Source of the DNA: Paenibacillus thiaminolyticus
GTDB taxonomy: Bacteria > Bacillota > Bacilli > Paenibacillales > Paenibacillaceae
Length of the DNA stretch: 64,000 nt
Direction of reading: 5' to 3'
Assembly (NCBI RefSeq): GCF_007066085.1
Contig: NZ_CP041405.1
Location: forward strand, 4,729,001-4,793,000
This document shows positions 26,791-36,018 of the stretch, piece by piece (the first letter of the stretch is position 1; every line of letters starts with the position of its first letter). Below the pieces are notes generated by a model. It saw nothing but the letters and a program-made list of their open reading frames with translations. It was not told where the DNA came from and ran no database searches. Both the position numbers and the translations under genes were made by a program.

Positions 26791-27402
26791 ATGTTCAAGA
26801 AAAGGGACGTGTTTTTCGAAACGCTGCAAAATATGGCGGATACGCTCGTCCAGGCAGCGGAAACGTTCGCACAAGGGGTAGAAAATCTGCAGGACGTCTT
26901 AGCGTTCACGAAGGAAATGAAGGAACTGGAAAGCAAATGCGACGTTTATACCCACACCATTTTGACGGAGCTCAATAAGGTGTTCATTACGCCGATTGAG
27001 CGGGAAGACATCATGGCTCTGACAACGGCTCTGGATGATGTTCTGGACGGCATGGAGGCTAGCGCCTCGCGTTTCGACATGTACCAATTGCTTGAACGGG
27101 ACGAGATCGTCGTATTATTTGCCGATGTCATCAAGCGCAGCACCTACGAGATTCAAAAGGCAATCCGCTTGTTGTCTGAAAAGAAACTTCTGGCTATTCG
27201 CGAGCACAATATTCGAGTTAACGAGCTGGAGAATGCGGCTGACGATATTTACCGCCGCGGCATTCGGGCTCTGTTCGCAGATGTGACCGATCCAATAGAA
27301 CTAATCAAGCGCAAAGACATTTATGAGCGGTTGGAGCAGACGACCGACAGCTGCGAGGATGTGGCGAATCAGCTGGAATCGATCGTCATGCGGAATTCCT
27401 GA
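26791..27402 (+). CDS. DUF47 (PhoU-like) protein, YkaA type
   Basis: 203 aa, all-helical and acidic. It matches the DUF47/PhoU_div family by length and pattern: KRDVFFETLQNMADTLVQAA, ELESKCDVYTHTI, TPIEREDIMALTTALDDVLD, and a C-terminal DPIELIKRKDIYERLEQ. These proteins sit beside PiT phosphate transporters and are thought to modulate them. ATG 26791 has AAAGGAGATCGCGGA upstream; the frame is open from 26716 but without that signal. PiT follows after 91 nt. Confidence 0.9.
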   Translation: MFKKRDVFFETLQNMADTLVQAAETFAQGVENLQDVLAFTKEMKELESKCDVYTHTILTELNKVFITPIEREDIMALTTALDDVLDGMEASASRFDMYQLLERDEIVVLFADVIKRSTYEIQKAIRLLSEKKLLAIREHNIRVNELENAADDIYRRGIRALFADVTDPIELIKRKDIYERLEQTTDSCEDVANQLESIVMRNS

Positions 27403-27493
27403 TAACTGTCGTAGCATAGGCAAGCTAAGGTACGAAGGAGGTTGGGGATTGCGCGGACGCATCCGGCTACCGGCTCTGTGCAATCGTGATTAA

Positions 27494-28501
27494 ATGGGAA
27501 TGGATGTAAATTTTTGGGTCATCGGAATCGTTATCTTCCTGGCCCTGGCGTTCGACTTCATCAATGGCTTCCACGATACGGCGAACGCCATCGCCACGTC
27601 GGTCTCGACGCGGGCCTTGCCTCCGCGCGTGGCCATTCTAATGGCGGCGGTGATGAACTTCGCCGGCGCGTTGACCTTCACCGGCGTCGCGAAGACGATC
27701 GGGGGAAGCATCGCCGATCCGGCGCAGCTCGACAACGGGCTTGAGATTGTTACTGCCACGCTTATCGCGGCGATTATCTGGAACTTGGTCACCTGGTGGT
27801 TCGGAATTCCGTCTTCGTCCTCACACGCGCTCATCGGCGCGCTGGCTGGAGCGGTATTCGCGGGAGCCGGTGCCGGCAAGCTCAATATGAGCGGCTTCAA
27901 CAGCATTGTCATCGGACTTATCATTTCGCCGATTATCGCATTCGTCGTCGGTTATATCGTCATGACGATATTGAAATGGATTTTCGGCAGGCGCAGTCCG
28001 CATACCGTGAACAAAGGCTTCCGCACCTGCCAGATTATTACGGCCGCGTTCCAATCGTTCACGCACGGCACGAACGATGCCCAGAAGGCGATGGGGATTA
28101 TTACGTTCGCGCTGGTTGCTGCCGGTCTGCAGCAGGATATGGAGGTTCAGACGTGGGTCAAGCTCGCGGCTGCCACCGCGATGGCGCTCGGGACCTCGAT
28201 CGGGGGCTGGAAGATTATTAAGACGATGGGCACCAAGATATTCAAGATTGAGCCTATCAACGGCTTTGCCGCCGATTTGTCGGCTGCTTCCGTTATCATG
28301 ACCGCTACGCTTACGCATCTGCCAATCAGCACTACGCATGCGATTACCTCCGCTATTCTGGGGGTAGGCTCTGCAAAGCGGTTCTCGGCGGTGAAGTGGG
28401 GCATGGCTGGACGCATCGTGGTGACCTGGTTCATTACGATTCCGATCTGTGCGGGATTATCGATGTTGATCCTCAAAGTCATTGATTTTCTGTTTTATTA
28501 A
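27494..28501 (+). CDS. pit: Low-affinity inorganic phosphate transporter, PiT family
   Basis: 335 aa with about 10 membrane segments. Both PiT signature repeats are present: DFINGFHDTANAIATSV near the N-terminus and TACQSFTHGTNDA-like sequence (here FQSFTHGTNDAQKAMGII) in the second half. It transports metal-phosphate or phosphate with protons. ATG 27494 or the in-frame ATG 27500 could be the start; neither has a strong ribosome site. It forms an operon with the DUF47 gene and ends at a bidirectional terminator. Confidence 0.93.
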   Translation: MGMDVNFWVIGIVIFLALAFDFINGFHDTANAIATSVSTRALPPRVAILMAAVMNFAGALTFTGVAKTIGGSIADPAQLDNGLEIVTATLIAAIIWNLVTWWFGIPSSSSHALIGALAGAVFAGAGAGKLNMSGFNSIVIGLIISPIIAFVVGYIVMTILKWIFGRRSPHTVNKGFRTCQIITAAFQSFTHGTNDAQKAMGIITFALVAAGLQQDMEVQTWVKLAAATAMALGTSIGGWKIIKTMGTKIFKIEPINGFAADLSAASVIMTATLTHLPISTTHAITSAILGVGSAKRFSAVKWGMAGRIVVTWFITIPICAGLSMLILKVIDFLFY

Positions 28502-28511
28502 AAAGGGGAAA

Positions 28512-28537
28512 AGCCGGCTCGGTGGAGTCGGCTTTTT
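28512..28537. terminator. Terminator between pit and the convergent gene
   Basis: AGCCGGCTC (28512-28520) / GAGTCGGCT (28525-28533), 9 bp with one G-T, loop GGTG, then TTTTT. A T-rich tail on the opposite strand suggests it also serves the minus-strand gene at 28598-29230. Confidence 0.9.
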
Positions 28538-28597
28538 GATATGCCTGGGAGCTATGCTTCCTGTCTGTGTGGACGAGTGCCGTTCGCGGTGCGGGGG

Positions 28598-29230
28598 CTA
28601 CTTTTTACGCCGTGGGGCGCTGCCTGTACGGCTGGCCGTCGATTTCCGGCGGTTGCCGCTTCCCGAGCGCGGGCTGCCGCTCGAATATCTCCGTCGTCTG
28701 CGCGGTGCGTCGTCACCGCCATCCGCAGTGCTCAGCTTTTTTCCACCTCCTTTGCCGGGCAAAAGGGTTCCCATGAACATTTTGGCCACCGGCATGATTT
28801 GTTGGACGCTGCTCATAATCTTCTGTACTTTGCCCATCGTATCGACGATGCCCTCGATGCCTCCGAGCTTGTCGATCATCGATTTGAGATCGCCCATGGA
28901 GAAGTTGCCCAGCAGCTTCTTCTCCGGCTGAGCGGCCACCTCAATCGGCGTCTCGGCGACGGCATTGAACGGGACGATAGGCGCTTCCTGGTAAGGCGTA
29001 TACCCGGACAACTCAGGATATCCAGCAGGCAATCCGGGAGGCGGGCCGTTGAAGCTCCGGGTGTTCATGCGGATGCCGGCGGGGCGGGCCCGGGCCTGAT
29101 TCCGGGCCGCCCGCTCCCTGGCCAGCGGAGATGCGGAATGCATCGCATGGGGTCCGCGCATGCGAGGCACCGACATCAGCTCCACCGGATCCGGAATGCC
29201 AGGCCGCCCATTGCGGTGAGGTACTTTCAT
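28598..29230 (-). CDS. Hypothetical protein with basic tail, VrrA/YqfQ-like
   Basis: 210 aa from the ATG at 29230 (AAAAGG 10 nt upstream on the minus strand). Three parts are visible. The N-terminus (about 1-90) is Pro/Arg/Met-rich and probably disordered. A helical core (about 105-165) contains LLGNFSMGDLKSMIDKLGG and VDTMGKVQKIMSSVQQIMP. The last about 40 residues are rich in Arg, Lys, Ser and Gly. The core resembles the YqfQ/VrrA group of Bacillales, often spore-associated. That likeness is from memory and the role is unknown. Confidence 0.75.
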   Translation of the reverse strand: MKVPHRNGRPGIPDPVELMSVPRMRGPHAMHSASPLARERAARNQARARPAGIRMNTRSFNGPPPGLPAGYPELSGYTPYQEAPIVPFNAVAETPIEVAAQPEKKLLGNFSMGDLKSMIDKLGGIEGIVDTMGKVQKIMSSVQQIMPVAKMFMGTLLPGKGGGKKLSTADGGDDAPRRRRRYSSGSPRSGSGNRRKSTASRTGSAPRRKK

Positions 29231-29471
29231 CTCATCACGACCTTTTTCATTAAAATCATCATGCGTGTGCGTGTTCAAAAAGACGGCGGGAAATTGCCGT
29301 ATGACTTTTGCACAATCGTCATATTTTGGATTGTATTTGTGGATAGGTTACTATACAGTATGTGGTAGGCGAACAACACGTGTGGACGATCGCCCGTGGG
29401 TGGACGCCCAATCCTTCGTGAAAGCGCTATTATGAATGCCTTTATTCATTAAAGCACGAACACGGTAACGC

Positions 29472-29500
29472 TTGAAAAGGCGCTGTAAAGGCAGTACAAT
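29472..29500 (+). promoter_or_regulatory. SigA promoter of the YerC-like gene
   Basis: TTGAAA (29472-29477), 17-nt spacer, TACAAT (29495-29500). The start codon lies 35 nt downstream. Confidence 0.75.
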
Positions 29501-29534
29501 GAAATTACATGCGAAGAAGTAGGAGTGGATAAGG

Positions 29535-29825
29535 TTGCAATTGAAGAAATTGAATGATAAATCGATCGACCAGCTGTTTGAAGCGATTTTGACGCTGGAG
29601 TCGCTCGAAGAGTGCTATATTTTCTTTGATGATCTGTGCACGGTGAATGAAATCCAATCCTTATCCCAGCGGCTGGAGGTAGCCCGCATGTTGGGCAAGG
29701 GCTGCACTTATAATCAGATTGAAGCGGAGACGGGCGCGAGTACGGCGACGATCTCCCGCGTGAAGCGTTGCTTGAATTACGGCAATGACGGTTATAAAAT
29801 GACGCTGGAACGTCTGGGGCGCTAA
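29535..29825 (+). CDS. YerC/YecD family TrpR-like regulator
   Basis: 96 aa. Trp-repressor-like helix-turn-helix protein. DDLCTVNEIQSLSQRLEVARML is the conserved family core and GASTATISRVKRCLNYG is the recognition helix region. The only good start is TTG 29535, which has AGGAG 9 nt upstream. Its targets are not known in most Firmicutes. The chelatase-like frame starts 3 nt after its stop. Confidence 0.92.
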   Translation: MQLKKLNDKSIDQLFEAILTLESLEECYIFFDDLCTVNEIQSLSQRLEVARMLGKGCTYNQIEAETGASTATISRVKRCLNYGNDGYKMTLERLGR

Positions 29826-29828
29826 GCG

Positions 29829-30780
29829 ATGCGCCCGGGCCTGTTGGTGATTAGCCACGGTTCTCCCGACGGTTCCTGGGTTACACTGGTAGATGAAGCG
29901 ATGGCGCAGGCGGCGTGGCCGGAAGGGGTGCCGATCGCTTCTTCTTTTTTGGACTGCGTGCCGGGACGTACGATTCAGGACGGCATCGATGAGCTGGAGG
30001 CACAAGGGGTGGATGCCATTGGCGTCATCCCTTTGTTCATATCGGGCGGAAGCACGCATGTCGATGAGATAGCTTATGCGCTCGGCGTCACTTCGGCGCC
30101 GCTCGCCGACACGAAGCTGCCGCCGTTCCGCCTGCGGGCGCAGGTGCGCTACGGCCGCCCGCTGGACGGGGCGGCCTTGTTCGCCGCGGCTTGCGGCGGG
30201 GACGGGCCGGGCGGTGATGGCCCGGCAGGCGAGCCCGAGGCGGGCACGGTCCTCCTCCACATGGTGGAGGACCGCTTGCGCGGCCTCGGCGCCGGCGCGG
30301 GCGATGCGGCGCTGCTCGTGGCGCACGGCAGCCGCCACGAGCCTTTCGCGGGCCGCTGGCACGCGAGCCTGCGCCGCCTGGCGCGGCAGCTCGTGCAGCG
30401 CAGCGCCTGCGCGGCGGCGTCCCACGCGCTGCTCTGCTGCGAGGACATCGCCGCGGCGGCGCGCAAGCTGCAGCAGGCGCTGGCGGTGATGCCCGCCGAT
30501 GCGGGCCCGGCCTGCTGGCGGGCGACCGCACGCTGGCGGCACGCGCGGCGCTTGCCGAGGCCGCGGCCCGGCGGGACTCGGCCGCCGGGAGCGGCGCGTG
30601 GCGGTGGTGCCGGTGTTCCTGAGCACCGGCTATTTTACGGCGCGGGTTATTCCCGAGCGGCTGGGCGATGTGCCGGCGCTCTATGACGGGCGCCCGCTGC
30701 TGCCGCATCCGGCCTTGGTGGAGTGGCTCTCCCGCGAGGGAGAGCGGCTGCTGGCCGGGATGAAGGCCGAGGACGGCTGA
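29829..30780 (+). pseudogene. CbiX/SirB-type chelatase with two frameshifts
   Basis: The first frame (29829 to about 30508) reads LLVISHGSPDGSWVTLVDEAM...VIPLFISGGSTHVDEIAYALG and a second half with LLVAHGSRHEPFAG, as in two-domain sirohydrochlorin/cobalt chelatases. Homology then moves by -1 to the frame encoding GLLAGDRTLAARAALAEAAA, and by -1 again near 30588 to RRVAVVPVFLSTGYFTARVIPE, ending at 30780. Restoring one G in CCCGGCC (about 30508) and one in the GGG at 30587-30589 gives an intact 317-aa protein. Both sites are G/C runs in extremely GC-rich DNA, so sequencing error is as likely as true gene loss. Confidence 0.8.
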
Positions 30781-30997
30781 ATGCGGTGGCCGGGCGCTGG
30801 CGGCTGGGTTCGGACAAGCTCAGGCAGCTCGGGCAGGATCGGGAATGATGCTCGACGGCGCATTTCACAGTGATATGTTGGATTTTCCATAGTATAATCA
30901 AGTAAGTAATCAATCTGTGAAGGTGCCCGGCATCAGGGAGATGCGGAGCAGGCATGGCGCCGGAATGGGAATAGAATGCAAACGGGTGACTTAAGGA

Positions 30998-31912
30998 ATG
31001 ATAAAAAAAGCAAGATTAATCTATAACCCGACTTCCGGGCGGGAGGAAGGGAAGAAGCGGCTGGCGGACATTCTGCATATGCTGGATGCCGCCGGGATCG
31101 AGGCGACGGCGCATGCGACGGATGGCGCGGGCGATGCGACAGCCAGCGCGGCGGATGCGATCGACCGGGGCTATGACATGATCATCGCCGCCGGCGGGGA
31201 CGGCACGCTTAACGAGGTTATCAACGGCATGGCCGGCAAGCCGTCACGGCCGCCGCTTGGCATTATTCCGCTCGGCACGACGAATGATTTCGCCCGTGCG
31301 CTGGGCATCCCCCGCCATTGGGAGGACGCCTGCTCGATTATTACCCGGCAGAAGACGCGCGTCATCGATCTGGGGCAGGCGAATGACACGTATTTCATCA
31401 ATATCGCGGGCGGCGGGTCGCTGACTGAGCTCACGTATGAGGTGCCGAGCAAGCTGAAGACGATGATCGGACAGCTGGCTTATTACATGAAGGGCCTGGA
31501 AAAGATGACGAGCCTGCGGCCGACGGAGCTGCGCATCGAGGTGGACGGCCACGGCGTGTTCCATGAGGAGTTCATGCTGTTCCTGATTGCGAATACGAAC
31601 TCGGTCGGCGGCTTCGAGAAGCTGGCGCCGGGGGCGCGCATCGATGACGGCCTGTTCGATGTCATCATGCTGAAGAAATGCAATCTGGCGGAGTTCATCC
31701 GCGTGGCGGGGATGGCGCTGCGGGGCGATCATATTCTCGATCCGCTCATTATCCACGTCCAGTCGAAGCGGGTGACGGTGACGTCGCCGGATACGGTGCA
31801 GTTGAATCTGGACGGCGAATACGGCGGGCTGCTGCCGGGAACATTCCAGGTGCTGCCGTCGCATTTGCGGATTTTTGCCGACGTTCCGGAGGCGCAGCCA
31901 GAGCAAGGATAG
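30998..31912 (+). CDS. dgkB: Diacylglycerol kinase family lipid kinase, DgkB type
   Basis: 304 aa. The DAGK catalytic domain shows LIYNPTSGREEGKK, the nucleotide-binding AAGGDGTLNEVINGM, GIIPLGTTNDFARALG, and the C-terminal DGEYGGLLPGTFQVLP. It phosphorylates diacylglycerol released during lipoteichoic acid synthesis, returning it to phospholipid. ATG 30998 has GGGTGA 9 nt upstream. A TATAAT lies at 30893-30898 but without a good -35. Confidence 0.92.
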   Translation: MIKKARLIYNPTSGREEGKKRLADILHMLDAAGIEATAHATDGAGDATASAADAIDRGYDMIIAAGGDGTLNEVINGMAGKPSRPPLGIIPLGTTNDFARALGIPRHWEDACSIITRQKTRVIDLGQANDTYFINIAGGGSLTELTYEVPSKLKTMIGQLAYYMKGLEKMTSLRPTELRIEVDGHGVFHEEFMLFLIANTNSVGGFEKLAPGARIDDGLFDVIMLKKCNLAEFIRVAGMALRGDHILDPLIIHVQSKRVTVTSPDTVQLNLDGEYGGLLPGTFQVLPSHLRIFADVPEAQPEQG

Positions 31913-32890
31913 GCATGGCATCCCGCTCGTCTGCGGTGGGCGCGGCGGTGGGGGGAAGCAGCCAATGTTGAGAGTGCCAACGCAGCCTTGCTTATGGCGA
32001 TGCTGCTGCCTCGGATCCGGGTATGGCTATGGCGCCCTGCCCTGGCTCGGGCGAATGGTGTTGCGCCCTCTGTTGTGCCCCGGCTCGGGCCGATGGCGCT
32101 GCGGTCGTGTTATGGACTCGGCTGCGTGGTGTACGGCGTTGCGGCCTGTTAGGGCCTCGGCCGGGGCGTGCGTATGCGTTGCGGAAGCTGGAGGGCTTGG
32201 CCTGCTGCCGGTGAGGCGGGGCCAGGTCTTTTTTTGATAAGATGGATGTGCTGGGGAAGGTTGCGGTTTTTTGATACCTGGTGCGATTACGGTTGGCTGC
32301 TGCACCTGTCTGAAGGAAAGTAGTCCAGTTAATTGCGGGAATCCTGCAAATATACAGTAATTTTTTGCTTGTGCGTATCTATTTTGTAGAATTGCTGCTA
32401 GGATGCAGTATTTTGAACGAAAAGTCCGAATATAGGCGGTTATGAGGCGAAATTGATGTATATTTGCAGGCTTCCTTTTTCCAAAAAGAGAGCTTGGTGG
32501 AAATACTGCACTTTTGCAGTTTTTTTGCAGCTGTTGAAGGGAAAGTAAAGGGAAATTGAAGGGGAATTGACTGGGATTGGTGTATCGTTTGCGCGAGAGC
32601 TCTGGTTGTCTTTTGAAGCATGGCTCCTGAAGCGGCGGTACGCACGAACTTTGGGGAAGAAGCGCATGTCTCGGAAAGTACCTGAATACATGATGTGGCC
32701 ATAGAGGATTCCGGCATAGGATGTGTATTGTATATATAGAAGGCAGGCTCATAGCAGGCTTATCATACTTACATACTCTTAATCAAGTTAGCAAGATTCG
32801 GTCTTGGATGTCGAACGGGTTTGGTGGAAGGCAACTAGAGCATCATATTGACATGTAGGAACAGCAAGCGATAGAGCGGAGGATGTTGTT
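31913..32890. other. Gene-free stretch with dispersed repeat copy B
   Basis: 978 nt. The first about 310 nt are GC-rich without a supported frame. 32338-32522 is the second copy of the dispersed TGCAG-rich element (minus orientation). The remainder is AT-rich upstream DNA of the methyltransferase gene. No terminator is obvious after the lipid kinase gene. Confidence 0.5.
32338..32522 (-). repeat. Dispersed TGCAG-rich intergenic element, copy B
   Basis: The reverse complement of this stretch aligns with 522-705. Conserved blocks and their spacing (about 50, 72 and 51 nt) are kept although the sequence between them has drifted. Same description as copy A, in opposite orientation and 31.8 kb away. 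Confidence 0.6.
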
Positions 32891-34474
32891 GTGACAGGGA
32901 AAAAGCTAGGCAACGGGGCGGAGCGCCGGAAACGCCGGGGAACGGCGGCAGCGGTCAGGGCTAGAGCGGTCGGGGCGAAATCCGCCGAGGCGAATTCGGC
33001 CGAGGCGCGAACGGCGGAGGGCTCCACGGCAAAGAAGCGCGGCCAGGCGGGACAGAAGTCCGCTTCGGCTCCGGTAAGCAAGAATGACGAGGTCGTGCTG
33101 GATATTATTGGGCTAACCCATGACGGGGAAGGCGTCGGCCGGGCGGACGGCTTCACGCTGTTCGTCAGCGGCGCGCTGCCGGGGGAGCAGGTGCGGGCGC
33201 TCGTGCTGAAGGTGAAGAAGCAGTACGGCTATGCCAAAGTATTGGAGCGGCTCATCGACAGCGCGCATCGGGTGGAACTGGAGCATCCAGTGAATGCGTA
33301 CGGCGGCTGCCAGCTGCAGCATCTGGAATATGGCGAGCAGCTTCGCTGGAAGCGGCAGCATGTCGTCGATGTGCTGGAGCGGATAGGCAAGTTCCAGGTG
33401 GAGCATGGAGCCGAGACTGGAGACGCAGACGGGCAGCCGCCGATTAAGGTGCTGCCGGTCATTGGAATGGAGCATCCTTGGCGCTACCGTAACAAGAGCC
33501 AGATGCCTATCGGGGCCGATCCGCGGACGGGCGAGCTGATTGGGGGGTATTTCGCCAAGGCGAGCCACCGGATTATCGATACGGATGTAAGCCTGCTCCA
33601 GCATGAGCGGAACGATGAGGCAATGCGCGCCGTGAAGCGGATTGCCCGCAAGTACGGCATCGCGCCGTACAACGAAGAGACGCACACGGGCCTTCTTCGT
33701 CATGCGATTATGCGTGTCGGCTTCCGTACGGACGAGCAGATGATTACGCTCGTGACGAATGGGGAGAAGTTGCCGCATGAGGCGGAAATTGTCGCCGATC
33801 TGGTTGAAGCGTTGCCGCAGTTGACAAGCATCTGCCAGAACATCAACACGAAGCGCACGAATGTCATCATGGGAGAGAAGACCCGCGTATTGTGGGGCTC
33901 GGAATATATTACGGATTATATCGGGGACATCGCGTTCAAAATATCCGCACGCTCGTTCTATCAGGTTAATCCGGTGCAAACGGAAGTGCTGTATGACAAG
34001 GCGGTGGAGTATGCTGGCCTGACAGGGAACGAGACGGTCATTGACGCGTACTGCGGCATCGGGACGATCTCGCTGTTCCTGGCGCAGCGCGCGAAGCGAG
34101 TGCTTGGCGTCGAGATCGTCGAGGAAGCGATCGCCGATGCACGCCGCAATGCCGAACTGAACGGCGTGACGAATGCGGAGTTCGCCGTTGGCGCGGCTGA
34201 GGACGTAATCCCGCGCTGGAAGGAGCAGGGCGTAACGCCTGACGTCATCGTCGTCGACCCGCCGCGTAAGGGCTGCGATACGGCGCTGCTCGACACGATG
34301 CTGGCCATGCGCCCTGAGCGCATTGTGTACGTGTCCTGCAATCCGTCTACGTTGGCAAGGGATGTGCGGGTGCTGGCGGATGGCGGTTACCGTGTTCTTG
34401 AAGTACAGCCAGTGGATATGTTCCCGCAGACGACACATGTGGAGTGTTGCTCACTGTTGGTCAGGAACGACTAA
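32891..34474 (+). CDS. rlmD: 23S rRNA (uracil-5)-methyltransferase, RlmD/RlmCD type
   Basis: 527 aa. Residues 1-65 are a low-complexity Ala/Lys/Arg/Glu extension. A TRAM domain follows (about 66-125: DIIGLTHDGEGVGRADGFTLFV). The SAM-binding methyltransferase domain has VIDAYCGIGTISLFLAQ and VVDPPRKGC, and the catalytic Cys is in VSCNPSTLARD. The N-terminal iron-sulfur Cys set of E. coli RlmD is not intact (only YGGC), as in Bacillus RlmCD. The start is GTG 32891 with GGAGGA 7 nt upstream. Confidence 0.92.
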   Translation: MTGKKLGNGAERRKRRGTAAAVRARAVGAKSAEANSAEARTAEGSTAKKRGQAGQKSASAPVSKNDEVVLDIIGLTHDGEGVGRADGFTLFVSGALPGEQVRALVLKVKKQYGYAKVLERLIDSAHRVELEHPVNAYGGCQLQHLEYGEQLRWKRQHVVDVLERIGKFQVEHGAETGDADGQPPIKVLPVIGMEHPWRYRNKSQMPIGADPRTGELIGGYFAKASHRIIDTDVSLLQHERNDEAMRAVKRIARKYGIAPYNEETHTGLLRHAIMRVGFRTDEQMITLVTNGEKLPHEAEIVADLVEALPQLTSICQNINTKRTNVIMGEKTRVLWGSEYITDYIGDIAFKISARSFYQVNPVQTEVLYDKAVEYAGLTGNETVIDAYCGIGTISLFLAQRAKRVLGVEIVEEAIADARRNAELNGVTNAEFAVGAAEDVIPRWKEQGVTPDVIVVDPPRKGCDTALLDTMLAMRPERIVYVSCNPSTLARDVRVLADGGYRVLEVQPVDMFPQTTHVECCSLLVRND

Positions 34475-34503
34475 TAGTTGAGGTGTATTGGCGGAAATAG
34501 TAA

Positions 34504-34530
34504 AGAGGGGCTTTCGCCCTCTCTTTTTTT
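34504..34530 (+). terminator. Terminator after the rRNA methyltransferase gene
   Basis: AGAGGG-GC (34504-34511) pairs with GCCCTCT (34516-34522), followed by a T-rich run. Confidence 0.85.
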
Positions 34531-34639
34531 CTAGCCGATGGACTATCGTTTTCCGTAACAACAAGTGCTTGATCTGCTAATAGTCGTTCTATATAAGAGG
34601 AGAAAATATCCTTCTCACCTTTTCATAATCAGTTGGATT

Positions 34640-35170
34640 TTAAAACTGGACTTCGCTCGAGCGAACCATTGTAGCAAATTGGGCAAGAATGCTATTATGA
34701 TGGTTTATGATTTGTTCTGCCGTTAATCCATCTGAATCGTAAGTGCTGTGGCAATCCTCTGCCAATTCTACTTTGTAGCCGCGCGAATAACCACTCTTCA
34801 CCGTTGTGTCCACGCAATATTCGGTTTGTACGCCGCATATCACTAGAGTATCAATACCTTGATCCCGTAACCGGGGATGGAGCTCGGAATCTAGAAACGA
34901 ATCCGCGTAATGTTTAATAATGATATGATCATGTGCAAGGGGAACGATCTGTTCATGCACTTGCCATAGCGGTTGATTCTCCGATCTTAGAGAACCATGC
35001 GGCTCAGTAAACATGATATAGAATACGGGTGAATTTCCCTTTCGAGCTTTATCAATTAATCGCCTTGTATTTTCTAGCAGGTTCTCTTCCTGATAAAGAG
35101 ATTTTCCACCATAATCTTTCCATACAAAGGGCATAACCTGCATGTCAATAATTAGTAGCGCCTTTCTCAT
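34640..35170 (-). CDS. Isochorismatase family cysteine hydrolase
   Basis: 176 aa. It begins MRKALLIIDMQ (catalytic Asp) and has VICGVQTEYCVDTTVKSG with the nucleophile Cys and the cis-peptide region. YADSFLDSELHPRLRDQGIDTL is the usual middle block. Members include nicotinamidases and isochorismatases; the substrate is not predictable. ATG 35170 has AAGGAGG 10 nt upstream on the minus strand and begins 1 nt after the stop of the XRE gene, so the two form an operon. The region is AT-rich relative to the core. Confidence 0.88.
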   Translation of the reverse strand: MRKALLIIDMQVMPFVWKDYGGKSLYQEENLLENTRRLIDKARKGNSPVFYIMFTEPHGSLRSENQPLWQVHEQIVPLAHDHIIIKHYADSFLDSELHPRLRDQGIDTLVICGVQTEYCVDTTVKSGYSRGYKVELAEDCHSTYDSDGLTAEQIINHHNSILAQFATMVRSSEVQF

Positions 35171-35171
35171 T

Positions 35172-35783
35172 TCAGGTGACCCTCCTTGATCCCAATTTCT
35201 TTTTCTCATATTTCCATAATCCATGTCGGTTGCAATACGTATACAACGTTCCGCCGTACATTTTGGGGAAGCGTACTTCTGCGAGTTGTTCCGGGTACAA
35301 TTTGATGAGCATCACCCTGTCATACGAAATATAGGCTACAAAAGATATGTAATGGTCTCTGCTCATCTCGTGCTTAATGGTAACAAAGTAATCCTCTTCA
35401 ATTTCGTGAACGGTTATTTCGTGCTCATCGTTCTCCGCTTTGGAAAGCAGCGGCTCCAGTAACCTGCCGCAACATGAAATGCTTGTTGCCCCCGTACTGG
35501 TCATAATATTGCCACAGCTTTGACACGCGTAAAATTTTACGTTCTTCATATTTCCTCCGTCCTGTTCATTCGGATTTAAATCTCCGGATAAAATCTTCTC
35601 GATATTTACTCCTAATATGTTGGATAGCTCCCCAAGCAAGGATACATCCGGACACCCCAATCCGCGTTCCCATTTTGAAATCGTCTTATCACTAATATTC
35701 ATAAGAAGGGCTAATTCTTTTTGAGTCATTCTTTTCTCTTTACGAAGACTCTGAATTAGCCTTCCCACCTTGATGCAATCGAT
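35172..35783 (-). CDS. XRE regulator with Zn-ribbon and superoxide-reductase-like domain
   Basis: The product has an HTH_3 domain (VGRLIQSLRKEKRMTQKELA...ISDKTISKWERG), then CQSCGNIM with SCCGR (Cys4 metal site) and a C-terminal HEMSRDHYISF segment like the desulfoferrodoxin fold. The expected N-terminus is MDCIKVGRLI, but the codon where Met should be is ATC (35781-35783 on the minus strand), 8 nt after a perfect AGGAGG. The frame is open further upstream with TTG codons (for example 35900), whose products do not look family-like. So the start is either a rare AUC, a TTG upstream, or a mutated ATG. It precedes the isochorismatase gene. Confidence 0.75.
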   Translation of the reverse strand: MDCIKVGRLIQSLRKEKRMTQKELALLMNISDKTISKWERGLGCPDVSLLGELSNILGVNIEKILSGDLNPNEQDGGNMKNVKFYACQSCGNIMTSTGATSISCCGRLLEPLLSKAENDEHEITVHEIEEDYFVTIKHEMSRDHYISFVAYISYDRVMLIKLYPEQLAEVRFPKMYGGTLYTYCNRHGLWKYEKKKLGSRRVT

Positions 35784-35909
35784 ATTGTCCGCCTCCTGTA
35801 ATTTTAGAGTATCAAGTATATTTTCCCCTTTCAATAAACGCTCCGTAGAGTTTACTAACCTCCCGATTGCTAGATGATCTTGGAAGGGTTGTACGTACAA
35901 TGTCTATTC

Positions 35910-35987
35910 GGAAAAATTTGGTCCGAGGCAGACCGTTACTCAAGTCATGTGGAGTCGGTGGCTTTGTTGGTGAAGAAGGACAATTAA
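35910..35987 (+). pseudogene. Possible methyltransferase C-terminal remnant
   Basis: The frame reads KIWSEADRYSSHVESVALLV then KKDN and a stop. The HVE-x-V-x-LL pattern is the usual C-terminus of TrmA/RlmD-type RNA methyltransferases, and the intact gene at 32891 ends HVECCSLLVRND. No start or upstream domain remains. A short chance match cannot be excluded. Confidence 0.3.
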
Positions 35988-36018
35988 ATCGAAGAAGTAT
36001 TGACGGAACTTAGTAGGA

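Noticed and set aside
31913..32237. 120-aa Cys/Trp/Gly-rich frame after the lipid kinase
   Set aside because: Biased composition from GC-rich DNA and no ribosome site; not supported as a gene.
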